Part shown: in pieces, positions 34,994 to 41,763 of the stretch
Position numbering within the stretch: the first letter of the stretch is position 1
Layout of the letters: every line of letters begins with the position of its first letter
Assembly: GCF_018919265.1 (NCBI RefSeq)
Contig: NZ_JAHLQO010000004.1
Span: 124,001-188,000 of the forward strand
DNA: 64,000 nucleotides
Source: Peptoniphilus ovalis
GTDB taxonomy: Bacteria; Bacillota; Clostridia; Tissierellales; Peptoniphilaceae
Direction: 5' to 3'
Notes under the pieces: model-generated
The model's database searches: none
The model's input: only the letters and a program-made list of their open reading frames with translations
Told to the model about the DNA's origin: nothing
Program-made: the position numbers and the translations under genes

Positions 34994-35023
34994 ATTATAC
35001 GCTAAGCGTATATAGAGTGTCAA
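34994..35023 (-). promoter_or_regulatory. Dyad-type phage promoter, copy 5
   Basis: TTGACA, 18 bp, TATAAT on the minus strand, the strongest of the five by consensus, with dyad TACGC-TAA-GCGTA at 34998-35010. It drives the 152-, 66- and 125-residue genes. Confidence 0.85.
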
Positions 35024-35067
35024 GAAGTTTTTTAAAATAAATTGAAATATTAGTGCAAAAAAATAAA

Positions 35068-35087
35068 GCCTAGGGATTAACCTAGGC
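35068..35087 (-). terminator. CCTAGG-type terminator after holin gene
   Basis: The stem GCCTAGG/CCTAGGC is followed by TTTATTTTTTTG on the minus strand, 7 bp after the holin stop. It closes the late/lysis transcript. Confidence 0.85.
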
Positions 35088-35094
35088 CATTTCT

Positions 35095-35406
35095 CTATCT
35101 GTTCTTATTAAATTCTGCTACGACTGATTCAATCATCATATTTAAATCTTTTTTAGAAATCTTAATGCCTTTAGAATTTAAAGTCTTAACAATATAATCT
35201 AGTGCCTGTTGTTTTTTCTCTTCTCCATTCCAACCGTTAACTGCTCCTAGTTGTTCTACTGCTTTAACTCCGATTCTAACATATTGTAAAACGTGGTCTA
35301 CATTTTGTTTTCCATATTTTTGATTTAGTGATGCAAAAATATATACTGCTATTGCTCCAATAATAACTGTAATTGCTTGTATAATTTCAAAATAGTTAAG
35401 TTCCAT
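35095..35406 (-). CDS. Holin (LLH type, phage_holin_6-like)
   Basis: This 103-residue protein has one membrane helix at residues 8-27 (AITVIIGAIAVYIFASLNQ), then an amphipathic region NVDHVLQYVRIGVKAVEQLGA and a Lys-rich helical tail. This order is typical of the LLH holin family. It would make membrane lesions that let the amidase reach the wall. It is the last late gene before a terminator. Confidence 0.75.
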   Translation of the reverse strand: MELNYFEIIQAITVIIGAIAVYIFASLNQKYGKQNVDHVLQYVRIGVKAVEQLGAVNGWNGEEKKQQALDYIVKTLNSKGIKISKKDLNMMIESVVAEFNKNR

Positions 35407-35544
35407 AGTATTTTCCTTTCTTAAATGCTTGTAATACTGTAATTCACTTACTTTAAAGGTGGTGCTTTTAAAATGCCCCCAAATTCACATTTTTATTTTT
35501 AAGTAATATAAAAGTATGCTTATATTTTTGATGAAATAGATTAT

Positions 35545-35769
35545 TTACTTAATTTCTTCTAAATAGTCTAAACATGGATAAATTCTATATGAATACTCTC
35601 CAAATAAATCGAATGCCGATTTATAAAAATACTCTTCGAAAGTCTTATCGTTTATTAGTTCTCTATTCTTCATTAGAACTACATAAAATCCATTATCTTT
35701 CTTTAGACAAAATATATCGTAAGGATATTTGCCCTTTAAAATTTTAATAAACTTATTTAACTTTTTCAT
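35545..35769 (-). CDS. Small phage protein, unknown
   Basis: The product is 74 residues, mixed alpha/beta (KKLNKFIKILKGKYPYDIF, FYVVLMKNRELI), no family recognised. It overlaps the previous gene by 4 bp. The 138-bp gap to the holin gene has an imperfect hairpin near a GGGGGC stretch but nothing I can assign. Confidence 0.55.
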   Translation of the reverse strand: MKKLNKFIKILKGKYPYDIFCLKKDNGFYVVLMKNRELINDKTFEEYFYKSAFDLFGEYSYRIYPCLDYLEEIK

Positions 35770-36023
35770 CTTATACCTTTTTGCGGATTAAAGTATCGTT
35801 GTTTTTTATCTAAACTTTTAAATTCTTCTTCTGTTAGTAGTCTTTGTACCGCTATCTTATAATCTTTACAATATGGATAGACCCATCTATCGATTATATT
35901 TCTTACTTTTAAAGCATCTTTTTTAGATTTAAGGTGAGCATGCTGTTCATACTCGCCATTTTCTCTTACTATAAGCCATGGTCTTTCATCGCACCTAGGC
36001 TTAAATTTTATACTTAGTTTCAT
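35766..36023 (-). CDS. Small phage protein, unknown
   Basis: The product is 85 residues, basic, with Trp/Tyr-rich segments (ERPWLIVRENGEYEQHAH) and DALKVRNIIDRWVYPYCKDY. No family recognised. It lies 12 bp after the phosphodiester-glycosidase frame and is coupled to the 74-residue gene by a 4-bp overlap. Confidence 0.55.
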   Translation of the reverse strand: MKLSIKFKPRCDERPWLIVRENGEYEQHAHLKSKKDALKVRNIIDRWVYPYCKDYKIAVQRLLTEEEFKSLDKKQRYFNPQKGIR

Positions 36024-36035
36024 AACATCTGCCTT

Positions 36036-36671
36036 TTAAATTACACTAACTATCGTATTTAATCTTCTTCTTTGGTCTTTAATAACTCTTCCTTCTGCCA
36101 CCATAGCTGTAGAGCCGCCACCATCTAGATTAAGAGCACTATAAAGTCTAAATTCTTTTAATAGGTCGTTTCTCGCATCAGTTAATGTTCGATTCTCTTT
36201 AGTTATTAGCAATAAGATTTTTCTGTCTTTAGTGTATGCAATCATTGTGTGTGGTGCATACCTCGATATATCTGCCATTGCTTGCTCTAACTTTAGGTTA
36301 TAGTCCGGATAAAGTGCATTGCCACCTATCGCCCATTTTACTTTTCCTAGCTTTTGTATTTCTGCAAGATTATTAAATCTATCCATGATTACGCCACCAT
36401 CTTCAAAACATACCATTGTACCTTTTCTAGCACCGCCATAATTATTAGTGTGAGAATTGCCACCTAAAGCTACATTGTCTTGCACTGCTATCTGCCATAT
36501 ACTATCTTTATTTTGTGGATTTTTAGTATCGAAGAATGTTCCGTTAATAGCAAAATCTCTTTTGCATTGTGATAGTGTTCTACCAGCTATGAAATTAATT
36601 CTTATGTTTAAAGGGTCTGTCTCTATTACATAGAAATTTCCCTTTTCATAGAACTTAGTCTCATTATTTAG
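36036..36671 (-). CDS. Phosphodiester-glycosidase (NAGPA) domain, read by -1 frameshift from amidase gene
   Basis: This frame is open from the end of the amidase gene to 36036 (211 codons). It encodes a whole NAGPA-type domain: KGNFYVIETDPL, CKRDFAINGTFFD, VCFEDGGVIMDR, and the signature ALNLDGGGSTAMV near the end. There is no ATG, GTG or TTG with a ribosome site before the domain; a GTG at 36485 would cut it in the middle. The frame is -1 relative to the amidase, and A AAA AAC directly precedes the amidase TAA, so it is probably the C-terminal part of an amidase fusion of about 463 residues. It may cleave a sugar-phosphate bond in the host wall. Confidence 0.65.
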   Translation of the reverse strand, partial: LNNETKFYEKGNFYVIETDPLNIRINFIAGRTLSQCKRDFAINGTFFDTKNPQNKDSIWQIAVQDNVALGGNSHTNNYGGARKGTMVCFEDGGVIMDRFNNLAEIQKLGKVKWAIGGNALYPDYNLKLEQAMADISRYAPHTMIAYTKDRKILLLITKENRTLTDARNDLLKEFRLYSALNLDGGGSTAMVAEGRVIKDQRRRLNTIVSVI

Positions 36672-37426
36672 TTTTTTTTTAATAATCTGCTAACGACTAC
36701 TGCAACTTCTGCTCTAGTTATTTCTTTATCAGGTCTGAAAGTTCCATCATCGAATCCAGTCATTATTTCTTTTTTTAGGACCTCGTCAATCTGTTTTTCT
36801 GCCCAATGTCCTTTATAGTCTTTCTCCATCTTCTTTTCCTCTTTCACCTTAGATATTTTATTAGATTCTAATGTTCCAAATTCTGAATCTTTAGATAAGT
36901 CTATTTGCCATTCTATAGGTTTTTTAATATCCTCTTTAAATTGCCACCACTTAGACCAATTGTTTTTACTCCAGCTACCAGGACAAATTTTTCCAGTTGC
37001 ATCGAAGTGCCTAATCACTCTTTCTATTGGAACTTTAAACTTAACCATTAGGTTTTTAGTTAATTCAACTAAATTCTTATATGCTTTTTCCTGGTCTATA
37101 TCGCTATTTATACATAATTCTATGCTTATACTGTTGCTATTATATGCATTTTTAATCCTATTAGGATTGTTAGCATATCCCCACTTATCACCTATAGACC
37201 AAGCCACGAACGAATCTCCTATAGTTTGAATAATCTCTTTATCATCAAGATAGTAGTGTGCTGACCCGTATCTAGTTGCTCCATTAAGATATCTTAAGTG
37301 ATTTTCTGCATCTGCACCCTTAGAACTATTTCCAGTATCGTGGATAACAATATATTTAATGTCGTCGTAACTTCTTTTTTTTCCTATCTGTTTTTTGTTG
37401 CTGATAGGCCTATACTTAAATTTCAT
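36668..37426 (-). CDS. Phage endolysin: N-acetylmuramoyl-L-alanine amidase with SLH domain
   Basis: This 252-residue protein has an amidase_2 domain at about 25-175 (IKYIVIHDTGNSSKGADAENH with zinc His, YLDDKEIIQTIGDSFVAWSIG, RVIRHFDATGKICPG with the later zinc His and Cys) and one SLH repeat at about 203-252 (YKGHWAEKQIDEVLKKEIMTGF.DGTFRPDKEITRAEVA). It would cut the amide bond between MurNAc and the peptide; the SLH unit binds secondary wall polymers in other proteins. It ends at a slippery A9-C-TAA, and a -1 shift there adds the NAGPA domain. Confidence 0.85.
   Translation of the reverse strand: MKFKYRPISNKKQIGKKRSYDDIKYIVIHDTGNSSKGADAENHLRYLNGATRYGSAHYYLDDKEIIQTIGDSFVAWSIGDKWGYANNPNRIKNAYNSNSISIELCINSDIDQEKAYKNLVELTKNLMVKFKVPIERVIRHFDATGKICPGSWSKNNWSKWWQFKEDIKKPIEWQIDLSKDSEFGTLESNKISKVKEEKKMEKDYKGHWAEKQIDEVLKKEIMTGFDDGTFRPDKEITRAEVAVVVSRLLKKN
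36671..36680 (-). other. Slippery A9-C sequence (A AAA AAC) at the amidase stop
   Basis: On the minus strand nine A and a C (36680-36671) come just before the TAA of the amidase, in frame as AAA AAA AAC TAA. A AAA AAC is a classical -1 slip heptamer. After a -1 slip the next codons are CTA AAT AAT GAG and the frame stays open for 211 codons. A9 could also vary in length during replication, or be an assembly error. Confidence 0.6.
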
Positions 37427-37438
37427 TTAAATCAACTC

Positions 37439-37807
37439 CTATAAATTCTTAGGACCTTTCTTTAAATCTTCAACTTCTTCATAAAGTTTTTCTATTTTAT
37501 CCAGTAATTCCCTTTTGCATACTTCGTTGTCACTTTGTACCGTTACAAGGACGTGTTTTAATTCTTCGATGGTTCTTTGAATGTCGTCTATCTTTTTATC
37601 CATTCTGTTGTGCATCTCCTTCGTGTCCTTTATAACTTCGGTACTGTTTTCCATTGCCTTTATATTCGCTCTAAAAGCATCTAAAAATTCTGATATAATC
37701 TTAGGTGACTTTTGTATTAGAGTTATTACTGCATATATAACTACGATAGATAGAGCCATTGACAAGCCTTTTTCTATCATAAAGGTTATAAATTTTTCGT
37801 TTGCCAT
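37439..37807 (-). CDS. Small membrane protein with coiled coil (holin-like)
   Basis: This 122-residue protein has one membrane helix at about 13-30 (KGLSMALSIVVIYAVITLI) and a long charged helix/coiled coil (60-115, NRMDKKIDDIQRTIEELKHVL). It lies 12 bp before the amidase gene. The layout and place suggest a second holin or an anchor that sets lysis time, but the family is not clear. Confidence 0.6.
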   Translation of the reverse strand: MANEKFITFMIEKGLSMALSIVVIYAVITLIQKSPKIISEFLDAFRANIKAMENSTEVIKDTKEMHNRMDKKIDDIQRTIEELKHVLVTVQSDNEVCKRELLDKIEKLYEEVEDLKKGPKNL

Positions 37808-37821
37808 CTCTCACCTCATTT

Positions 37822-38271
37822 TCATTCAATAATTCTATAATGTAAATCTAAAGCATTAGCTACATTTCCATAAGTATTTTGTAAATTCTTACCTAAAGTT
37901 ATAATTATGGAATTATTTTTTTTAATTGTTCTATCGCATTCAATTCTAAAAATATTACTTTTTACTTTAAAATCTAAGTATTGTACACCATAAGAACCAT
38001 CAACCGCACTAGGTGTCATTAATGTAATCTCCTTTACGGCATATATCCTAGCAAAATTCAAATCTATTTTAAATTCTGCTGTTTTCCATGGCCTATCCAC
38101 TAATGTTTTTGCCCCATAACTGGTACTCATGATTGAATCGCTATAAACTCTATATTCACAATTAGATTTTAACCAAATAATTTTCTCCCATAGAATACCC
38201 CCCCCATTAACAATTCGCTTAATATCAACGTTTGAAGAGGTTATTCTTTTTATTTTATTATCTATTTTCAT
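37822..38271 (-). CDS. Fibre-type protein with poly-G tract (phase-variable candidate 1)
   Basis: I start this at 38271 (149 residues) with AGAGGAATTT in front; the longer frame from 38316 has none. Residues 1-30 (MKIDNKIKRITSSNVDIKRI, then VNGGGILWEK) almost match the gene at 39588. The three Gly are encoded in a G8 tract. The remaining ~120 residues are beta-rich, like a receptor-binding head, and differ fully from the paralogue. A slip of +1 or -1 in G8 gives a stop within about 15 codons. It lies downstream of the fibre genes, so a virion-surface role is likely. Confidence 0.65.
   Translation of the reverse strand: MKIDNKIKRITSSNVDIKRIVNGGGILWEKIIWLKSNCEYRVYSDSIMSTSYGAKTLVDRPWKTAEFKIDLNFARIYAVKEITLMTPSAVDGSYGVQYLDFKVKSNIFRIECDRTIKKNNSIIITLGKNLQNTYGNVANALDLHYRIIE
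38185..38271 (-). repeat. 87-bp direct repeat, copy 1 (5' module of fibre-type gene)
   Basis: The first 87 bp of this gene match 40011-40097 at about 80 of 87 positions, in the same orientation, including the G8 tract. Downstream of it the two genes differ entirely. Confidence 0.85.
38198..38205 (-). repeat. Poly-G tract (G8), codons 23-25 of the 37822 gene
   Basis: Eight C on the plus strand, G8 in the coding strand, reading GGG GGG GGT. In DNA this AT-rich, a run of eight G is unlikely by chance. A +1 slip leads to TAA after about 12 codons and a -1 slip to TAA after about 9. Confidence 0.85.
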
Positions 38272-38358
38272 AAATTCCTCTTTTAAATCTATATAAAATG
38301 TAATTATTATTTTCAATTTTAAATAAGTAGGGAGCTACCTTTCGATAGCTCCAATCCC

Positions 38359-38502
38359 TTACTTATTTTCTTTTTCTTCTGTTAAGAAGCCAAGTCCTGA
38401 ATCAACTAGGATTTCTTTTACTCTAGCTTTTAATACCTTAGGTACTTGTGCATATGTGCATTTTTCAAGAATAATTCTTTGTGCAAAAAACATTGCCATC
38501 AT
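38359..38502 (-). CDS. Small phage protein, CD1375-like
   Basis: I start this at 38502 (47 residues) because GGGGGTGAAACC is an ideal ribosome site there. The product (FFAQRIILEKCTYAQVPKVL, then KARVKEILVDSGL) resembles the short CD1375-type proteins found after fibre genes in clostridial prophages: a start rich in hydrophobic residues, then VPxxLKxxVKxIL. Function unknown. Confidence 0.6.
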   Translation of the reverse strand: MMAMFFAQRIILEKCTYAQVPKVLKARVKEILVDSGLGFLTEEKENK

Positions 38503-38574
38503 GGTTTCACCCCCTTTAAAATAAAGTTTTATCCAATTAATAAAATTAATTAGCCCTTTCATAAAATCACCTCA

Positions 38575-39192
38575 TTAAGTAGTGGGTGAATCTGTATTAG
38601 TAGCTTCAGGCGGAATTGTTTCTAGACTTCCATAAACTATAGTTGCCATTTCTTGTATTAAGTCGTCTCTAAATGCTCCTTGTTCTTCTATCGCTTTTAT
38701 TTTTAATTCCAACTTTTCTGTTTCTGATATTTGAGGTCTAGGCTCTTCCTTAGGTTTAGGATATAAATATCTTTCTTCCTTTTGTATCAAGTCTCCACAT
38801 TTAGCTACAATAAAAAAGGAAGTCTCTTTATCGACCTCCTCTGTTACTAATTTATTATTTTCAATTCTTGCCTTTTCCGTTCCATCTACTTTAAACTCTA
38901 TTGTTTTATTGATTATATCTCCGTACTGGTCATAGACTTTGCCAGTTAAATTATAAAAATCTACTTCCATATTAGTTTCCACTGGTCTAGGTAATTCATA
39001 TTCCTCTATGAGTTCTGAATTACCTTTAAATTCTTCTTTAGGTAAAGCTTTAGATAAAATGTAAGCATCTTTTAAAATGTCGTCTTTTTGTCTGTTTTTG
39101 CTTATTATATTCACTTTATTGCAAGTGTTGTTTTTATAAATAATGGTTAATTCTGAACGTTCACCATCATCTATATAATTATATATTTTCAA
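38575..39192 (-). CDS. Phage structural-type protein, unknown
   Basis: This 205-residue protein has a beta-rich middle (VDFYNLTGKVYDQYGDIINKTIEFKV), with the look of an Ig-like domain, a Pro/Lys linker (YPKPKEEPRPQ) and a helical C-terminus (KLELKIKAIEEQGAFRDDLI). It lies among the fibre-type genes and is probably a fibre or fibre-associated protein. Confidence 0.55.
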   Translation of the reverse strand: MKIYNYIDDGERSELTIIYKNNTCNKVNIISKNRQKDDILKDAYILSKALPKEEFKGNSELIEEYELPRPVETNMEVDFYNLTGKVYDQYGDIINKTIEFKVDGTEKARIENNKLVTEEVDKETSFFIVAKCGDLIQKEERYLYPKPKEEPRPQISETEKLELKIKAIEEQGAFRDDLIQEMATIVYGSLETIPPEATNTDSPTT

Positions 39193-39203
39193 TATGTCAC
39201 CTC

Positions 39204-39572
39204 TTATCGAGTTCTATATACTATTGATGCCATTATGGCACATCTAGAGTCTTGTATTAATATTTGTATTTCTCCTAAATCGGTTATTATAACAGTATTA
39301 GGATATTTTGTATGGCTAGAATCTTTAGCGTTGTAGAACTTATACTCGCAGGTTGTCTCCTTCGGAATTAAACTGGATTTAAGATTAAGATTCATTCTAT
39401 AAGAACGCAACTCTTCAGGATTAGTATTGACTATGACTTCTGCGTACTTATTATCAAGTTTCCTCGCATGAATTATATATCCACTACCCTCAAAGACTTG
39501 ATAATCCAATACCCCCCCCCCAATCTCGTAAACTACGCCATTATAAGCTATTTTATTTATTTTTTTTGCCAT
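39204..39572 (-). CDS. Fibre-type protein with poly-G tract (phase-variable candidate 2)
   Basis: This 122-residue protein has AAAGGAGAATATAA before the ATG. The N-terminus (INKIAYNGVVYEIGGGVLDY) has the short 'NG..Y/W' start module common in phage tail accessory proteins, and its three Gly lie in a G10 tract at codons 18-20. The rest is beta-rich. A +1 slip gives TGA after about 9 codons, a -1 slip gives TAA after about 15. It lies between the two paralogous poly-G genes. Confidence 0.65.
   Translation of the reverse strand: MAKKINKIAYNGVVYEIGGGVLDYQVFEGSGYIIHARKLDNKYAEVIVNTNPEELRSYRMNLNLKSSLIPKETTCEYKFYNAKDSSHTKYPNTVIITDLGEIQILIQDSRCAIMASIVYRTR
39512..39521 (-). repeat. Poly-G tract (G10), codons 18-20 of the 39204 gene
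   Basis: Ten C on the plus strand, G10 in the coding strand, reading GGG GGG GGG G. This is the longest homopolymer of G/C I find in the window. It is the most slip-prone of the three tracts. Confidence 0.88.
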
Positions 39573-39587
39573 TTATATTCTCCTTTT

Positions 39588-40097
39588 TTATCTTATGAAT
39601 TCATAATAATAATCTCCCTGGAATCCACTATGAGGATATTGGTTTATGTTTTGATGTTTAATTAGATTTAAGAATTTTCCTTTTGAATAATGAGAAAATA
39701 CTTGTTCTTCCTCGTTTGTAATACCTATTTCTTCTGTATAAGTATCTACTCCAAATCCACCAAGATAATATCTTCTATATTTATAGAACTTGCCATCATG
39801 CTCATAGTAAAATGTACCAGTATCAACAGATTCTACATAGTTTTTACTTACTTCATTATTTAAAATAATTTTATTACCAATTAATTTACAAGTTTCATAG
39901 TAGTAATCTATGTTGTTATTATTTTCAACATCACGAATGAAACCTATTGCTCTTTTAGTTATTCTTCTATAAATCGCCTTTTTCTCGTACCTTTTCCATA
40001 AATACAATTTCTCCCACAGAATACCCCCCCCACTCACAATTCGCTTAATATCAGCGTTTGTAGAGGTTATTCTTTTAATATTATTATCTATTTTCAT
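39588..40097 (-). CDS. Fibre-type protein with poly-G tract (phase-variable candidate 3)
   Basis: This 169-residue protein has residues 1-30 (MKIDNNIKRITSTNADIKRI, then VSGGGILWEK) that match the gene at 37822; the next ~135 residues are unrelated to it, rich in Tyr and basic residues. G8 encodes the three Gly. A +1 slip gives TAG and a -1 slip TAA within about 25 codons. A shared start and variable end point to an adaptor module with exchangeable binding domains. Confidence 0.65.
   Translation of the reverse strand: MKIDNNIKRITSTNADIKRIVSGGGILWEKLYLWKRYEKKAIYRRITKRAIGFIRDVENNNNIDYYYETCKLIGNKIILNNEVSKNYVESVDTGTFYYEHDGKFYKYRRYYLGGFGVDTYTEEIGITNEEEQVFSHYSKGKFLNLIKHQNINQYPHSGFQGDYYYEFIR
40011..40097 (-). 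repeat. 87-bp direct repeat, copy 2 (5' module of fibre-type gene)
   Basis: Second copy of the 5' module at 38185-38271, about 92% identical, same orientation, 1.8 kb apart. Recombination between the copies would delete the intervening genes and join this start to the other binding domain. Confidence 0.85.
40024..40031 (-). repeat. Poly-G tract (G8), codons 23-25 of the 39588 gene
   Basis: Eight C on the plus strand, same frame position as in the paralogue, so the tract is conserved in position though flanking bases have changed (AGT before it here, AAT there). Confidence 0.85.
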
Positions 40098-40107
40098 GTT
40101 TCACCTA

Positions 40108-40599
40108 CTATCTACTGTATTTACTTGTTAAACTAATGGTAATATAAGCATCAATTAATTTTTTTGTGCTTAATAGACTTTTATGCACTTCCAAAGCGAG
40201 ATACCATTGTGGCTGTGTCGCTAGTTTGTTTTTCATATTATTTATAAAACTGGAACTCATCGTATCTTGCAATCCAAAGTAAATGCTTTCTTTTCTATCA
40301 ATACTTTTAAATCTGAAAATATCATTTGTGTTAGGGTATTGGATAGCATTTATTTTTAAAGTGGAATAATCTAAATATTCTGGCAAAAGCACTGGTTTAA
40401 TACAAAAGAAACGTTCATTACTGTTAAATCTTATTGGGTAACCAGGGTTCATAGTGTAATACCCATTATCAATTATATTTTTCTCGTCAAATAGATAGTA
40501 GAAATTTTTAAATGGATACTCCCAAACGACGTCATTTTTGCATAAAACTTTATTAATATTTCCATTAATTTTTATATCTTTTATATTTTTACTATTCAT
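40108..40599 (-). CDS. Fibre-type protein with related start, no poly-G tract
   Basis: This 163-residue protein has an N-terminus (IKDIKINGNINKVLCKNDVVWEYP) of the same type as its neighbours: short Ile/Lys repeats, then N-x-x-V/L-W-E. Where they have GGG it has KND, so it lacks the G tract and would be always on. The C-terminal part is beta-rich. It lies 10 bp before the 39588 gene. Confidence 0.6.
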   Translation of the reverse strand: MNSKNIKDIKINGNINKVLCKNDVVWEYPFKNFYYLFDEKNIIDNGYYTMNPGYPIRFNSNERFFCIKPVLLPEYLDYSTLKINAIQYPNTNDIFRFKSIDRKESIYFGLQDTMSSSFINNMKNKLATQPQWYLALEVHKSLLSTKKLIDAYITISLTSKYSR

Positions 40600-40603
40600 A
40601 AAA

Positions 40604-41131
40604 TCACTCTTTTATAAAATAAATTTTGCTTTCATCATTCTTTTGAGAAGTAGATAAAGCATTATATTGAGATTCTGTTAAAATTATCTGTTCTTTTAGA
40701 TTGGATAATTTAGTTTTATCTGCATTTGTATAGTCGTTTGAAGATAGAGCCTTTCCACTTATTTTATCTACTTTATTATTTAACTTAGTAGAGATGTTTG
40801 AATCTAAAGAAGATACACTACTTTTATTTTCTCTAGTTCTTTTATCAAAATCCCCTATCCAATCCTCTAAATCTCTTTGTGTATCTATTGATTGCCAAAC
40901 GTTAGAGGTGTTATAACCATCAGTTTTTGCTCTTGATATATCTTTCCCTGATAGACTAGAAAGTTTATTATTCCAAGTAGATTTTTCTGAATCTGTAACT
41001 AGTCTATGCGTACTATCTTCTCTTAATTGCGATAAATTGGTAGGTATAGAACTTGTATCAGCCTTTTTATCTAGCAATTCTTTAATCTTAATTATCAGCT
41101 GTTTTAAGCCGTTATAGTCTAATATCTTCAT
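40604..41131 (-). CDS. Tail fibre protein, short
   Basis: This 175-residue protein begins MKILDYNGLKQLIIKIKELL and contains VDKISGKALSSNDYTNADKTKLSNL, the standard phage fibre repeat (VDKxxGKxLSxNDYT..K.KL). It starts 2 bp after its neighbour at 41134, which has the same overall plan, so the two are likely paralogues. It is helical and trimer-forming in type. Confidence 0.7.
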   Translation of the reverse strand: MKILDYNGLKQLIIKIKELLDKKADTSSIPTNLSQLREDSTHRLVTDSEKSTWNNKLSSLSGKDISRAKTDGYNTSNVWQSIDTQRDLEDWIGDFDKRTRENKSSVSSLDSNISTKLNNKVDKISGKALSSNDYTNADKTKLSNLKEQIILTESQYNALSTSQKNDESKIYFIKE

Positions 41132-41133
41132 AA

Positions 41134-41751
41134 TCAGCTACCCATTGCTTCGTTAATTTCAGTATTGGTAATTGTCTTAATATCTTCCTCTTTTAGATAG
41201 CCAGTTAAATCAACTCTAGTGTCTGTATCTCCTATTTTCTCCCACTTACTATTAATGTATAACCATTCTTCGTAAATGTTGTTTCCACTTCCTTTAGGGC
41301 CTACTAGATAAATTACATTTTCTTCACCGGTAGATGGTCTAGTCGCTAATATTTCCTTTTTCATGTGTCTAGCATCATTAATTAATGTTTTAACCTTAGT
41401 TTCATTAATAAAAGAATTGTCATTAACTAATTCCGATAACTTTGTAGGTACTTGAATATTTACTTCTGTACCTGAAATATTAAGTAGTGTTCCGTTTCTC
41501 TTAATCTTTGTAATTACGTTCTTTTCAGCACCATCTTCAAGTCCATTAATCTTATTTAGGTTAGCACTTGATAATAGTCCAGGCTCTTCACTAGTTGCTA
41601 CGTTATAAGTTTTTAAGGTCGAAAGTTTTTGTTTTTCTTCATTTGTAAAGTTATTTTCTGATAGTCCTTTTCCGCTTTCCACTTGTACGAATCTTTCTTT
41701 AATAAGTCCTATTAGTTGTTGTAATCCTTGTAAATCAAGAAATTTTGCCAT
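41134..41751 (-). CDS. Tail fibre protein
   Basis: This 205-residue protein starts AKFLDLQGLQQLIGLIKERF and carries the fibre phrases GKGLSENNFTNEEKQKLSTL, GLLSSANLNKINGLEDGAEKN and a C-terminal YLVGPKGSGNNIYEEWLYINSKWEKIGDT, a common fibre end domain. It likely takes part in host binding. Confidence 0.72.
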   Translation of the reverse strand: MAKFLDLQGLQQLIGLIKERFVQVESGKGLSENNFTNEEKQKLSTLKTYNVATSEEPGLLSSANLNKINGLEDGAEKNVITKIKRNGTLLNISGTEVNIQVPTKLSELVNDNSFINETKVKTLINDARHMKKEILATRPSTGEENVIYLVGPKGSGNNIYEEWLYINSKWEKIGDTDTRVDLTGYLKEEDIKTITNTEINEAMGS

Positions 41752-41763
41752 TTGTTTCCCCCT

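Noticed and set aside
25490-35023. Dyad promoters as LexA/SOS boxes
   Set aside because: The dyad lacks GAAC....GTTC or any similar half-site.
23879-35023. Complete restriction-modification or known defence system
   Set aside because: A methylase and helicase are present but no endonuclease or known defence core gene; only reported as a candidate module.
36036-36485. Phosphodiester-glycosidase domain as a separate gene starting at GTG 36485
   Set aside because: The same frame is open for 62 codons upstream and encodes conserved parts of the domain (AINGTFFD), and there is no ribosome site before the GTG.
37822-40097. Poly-G tracts as sequencing errors
   Set aside because: All three frames are intact over the tract and two are conserved in place between paralogues; random errors would tend to break at least one frame. 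Length variation among reads was not testable.
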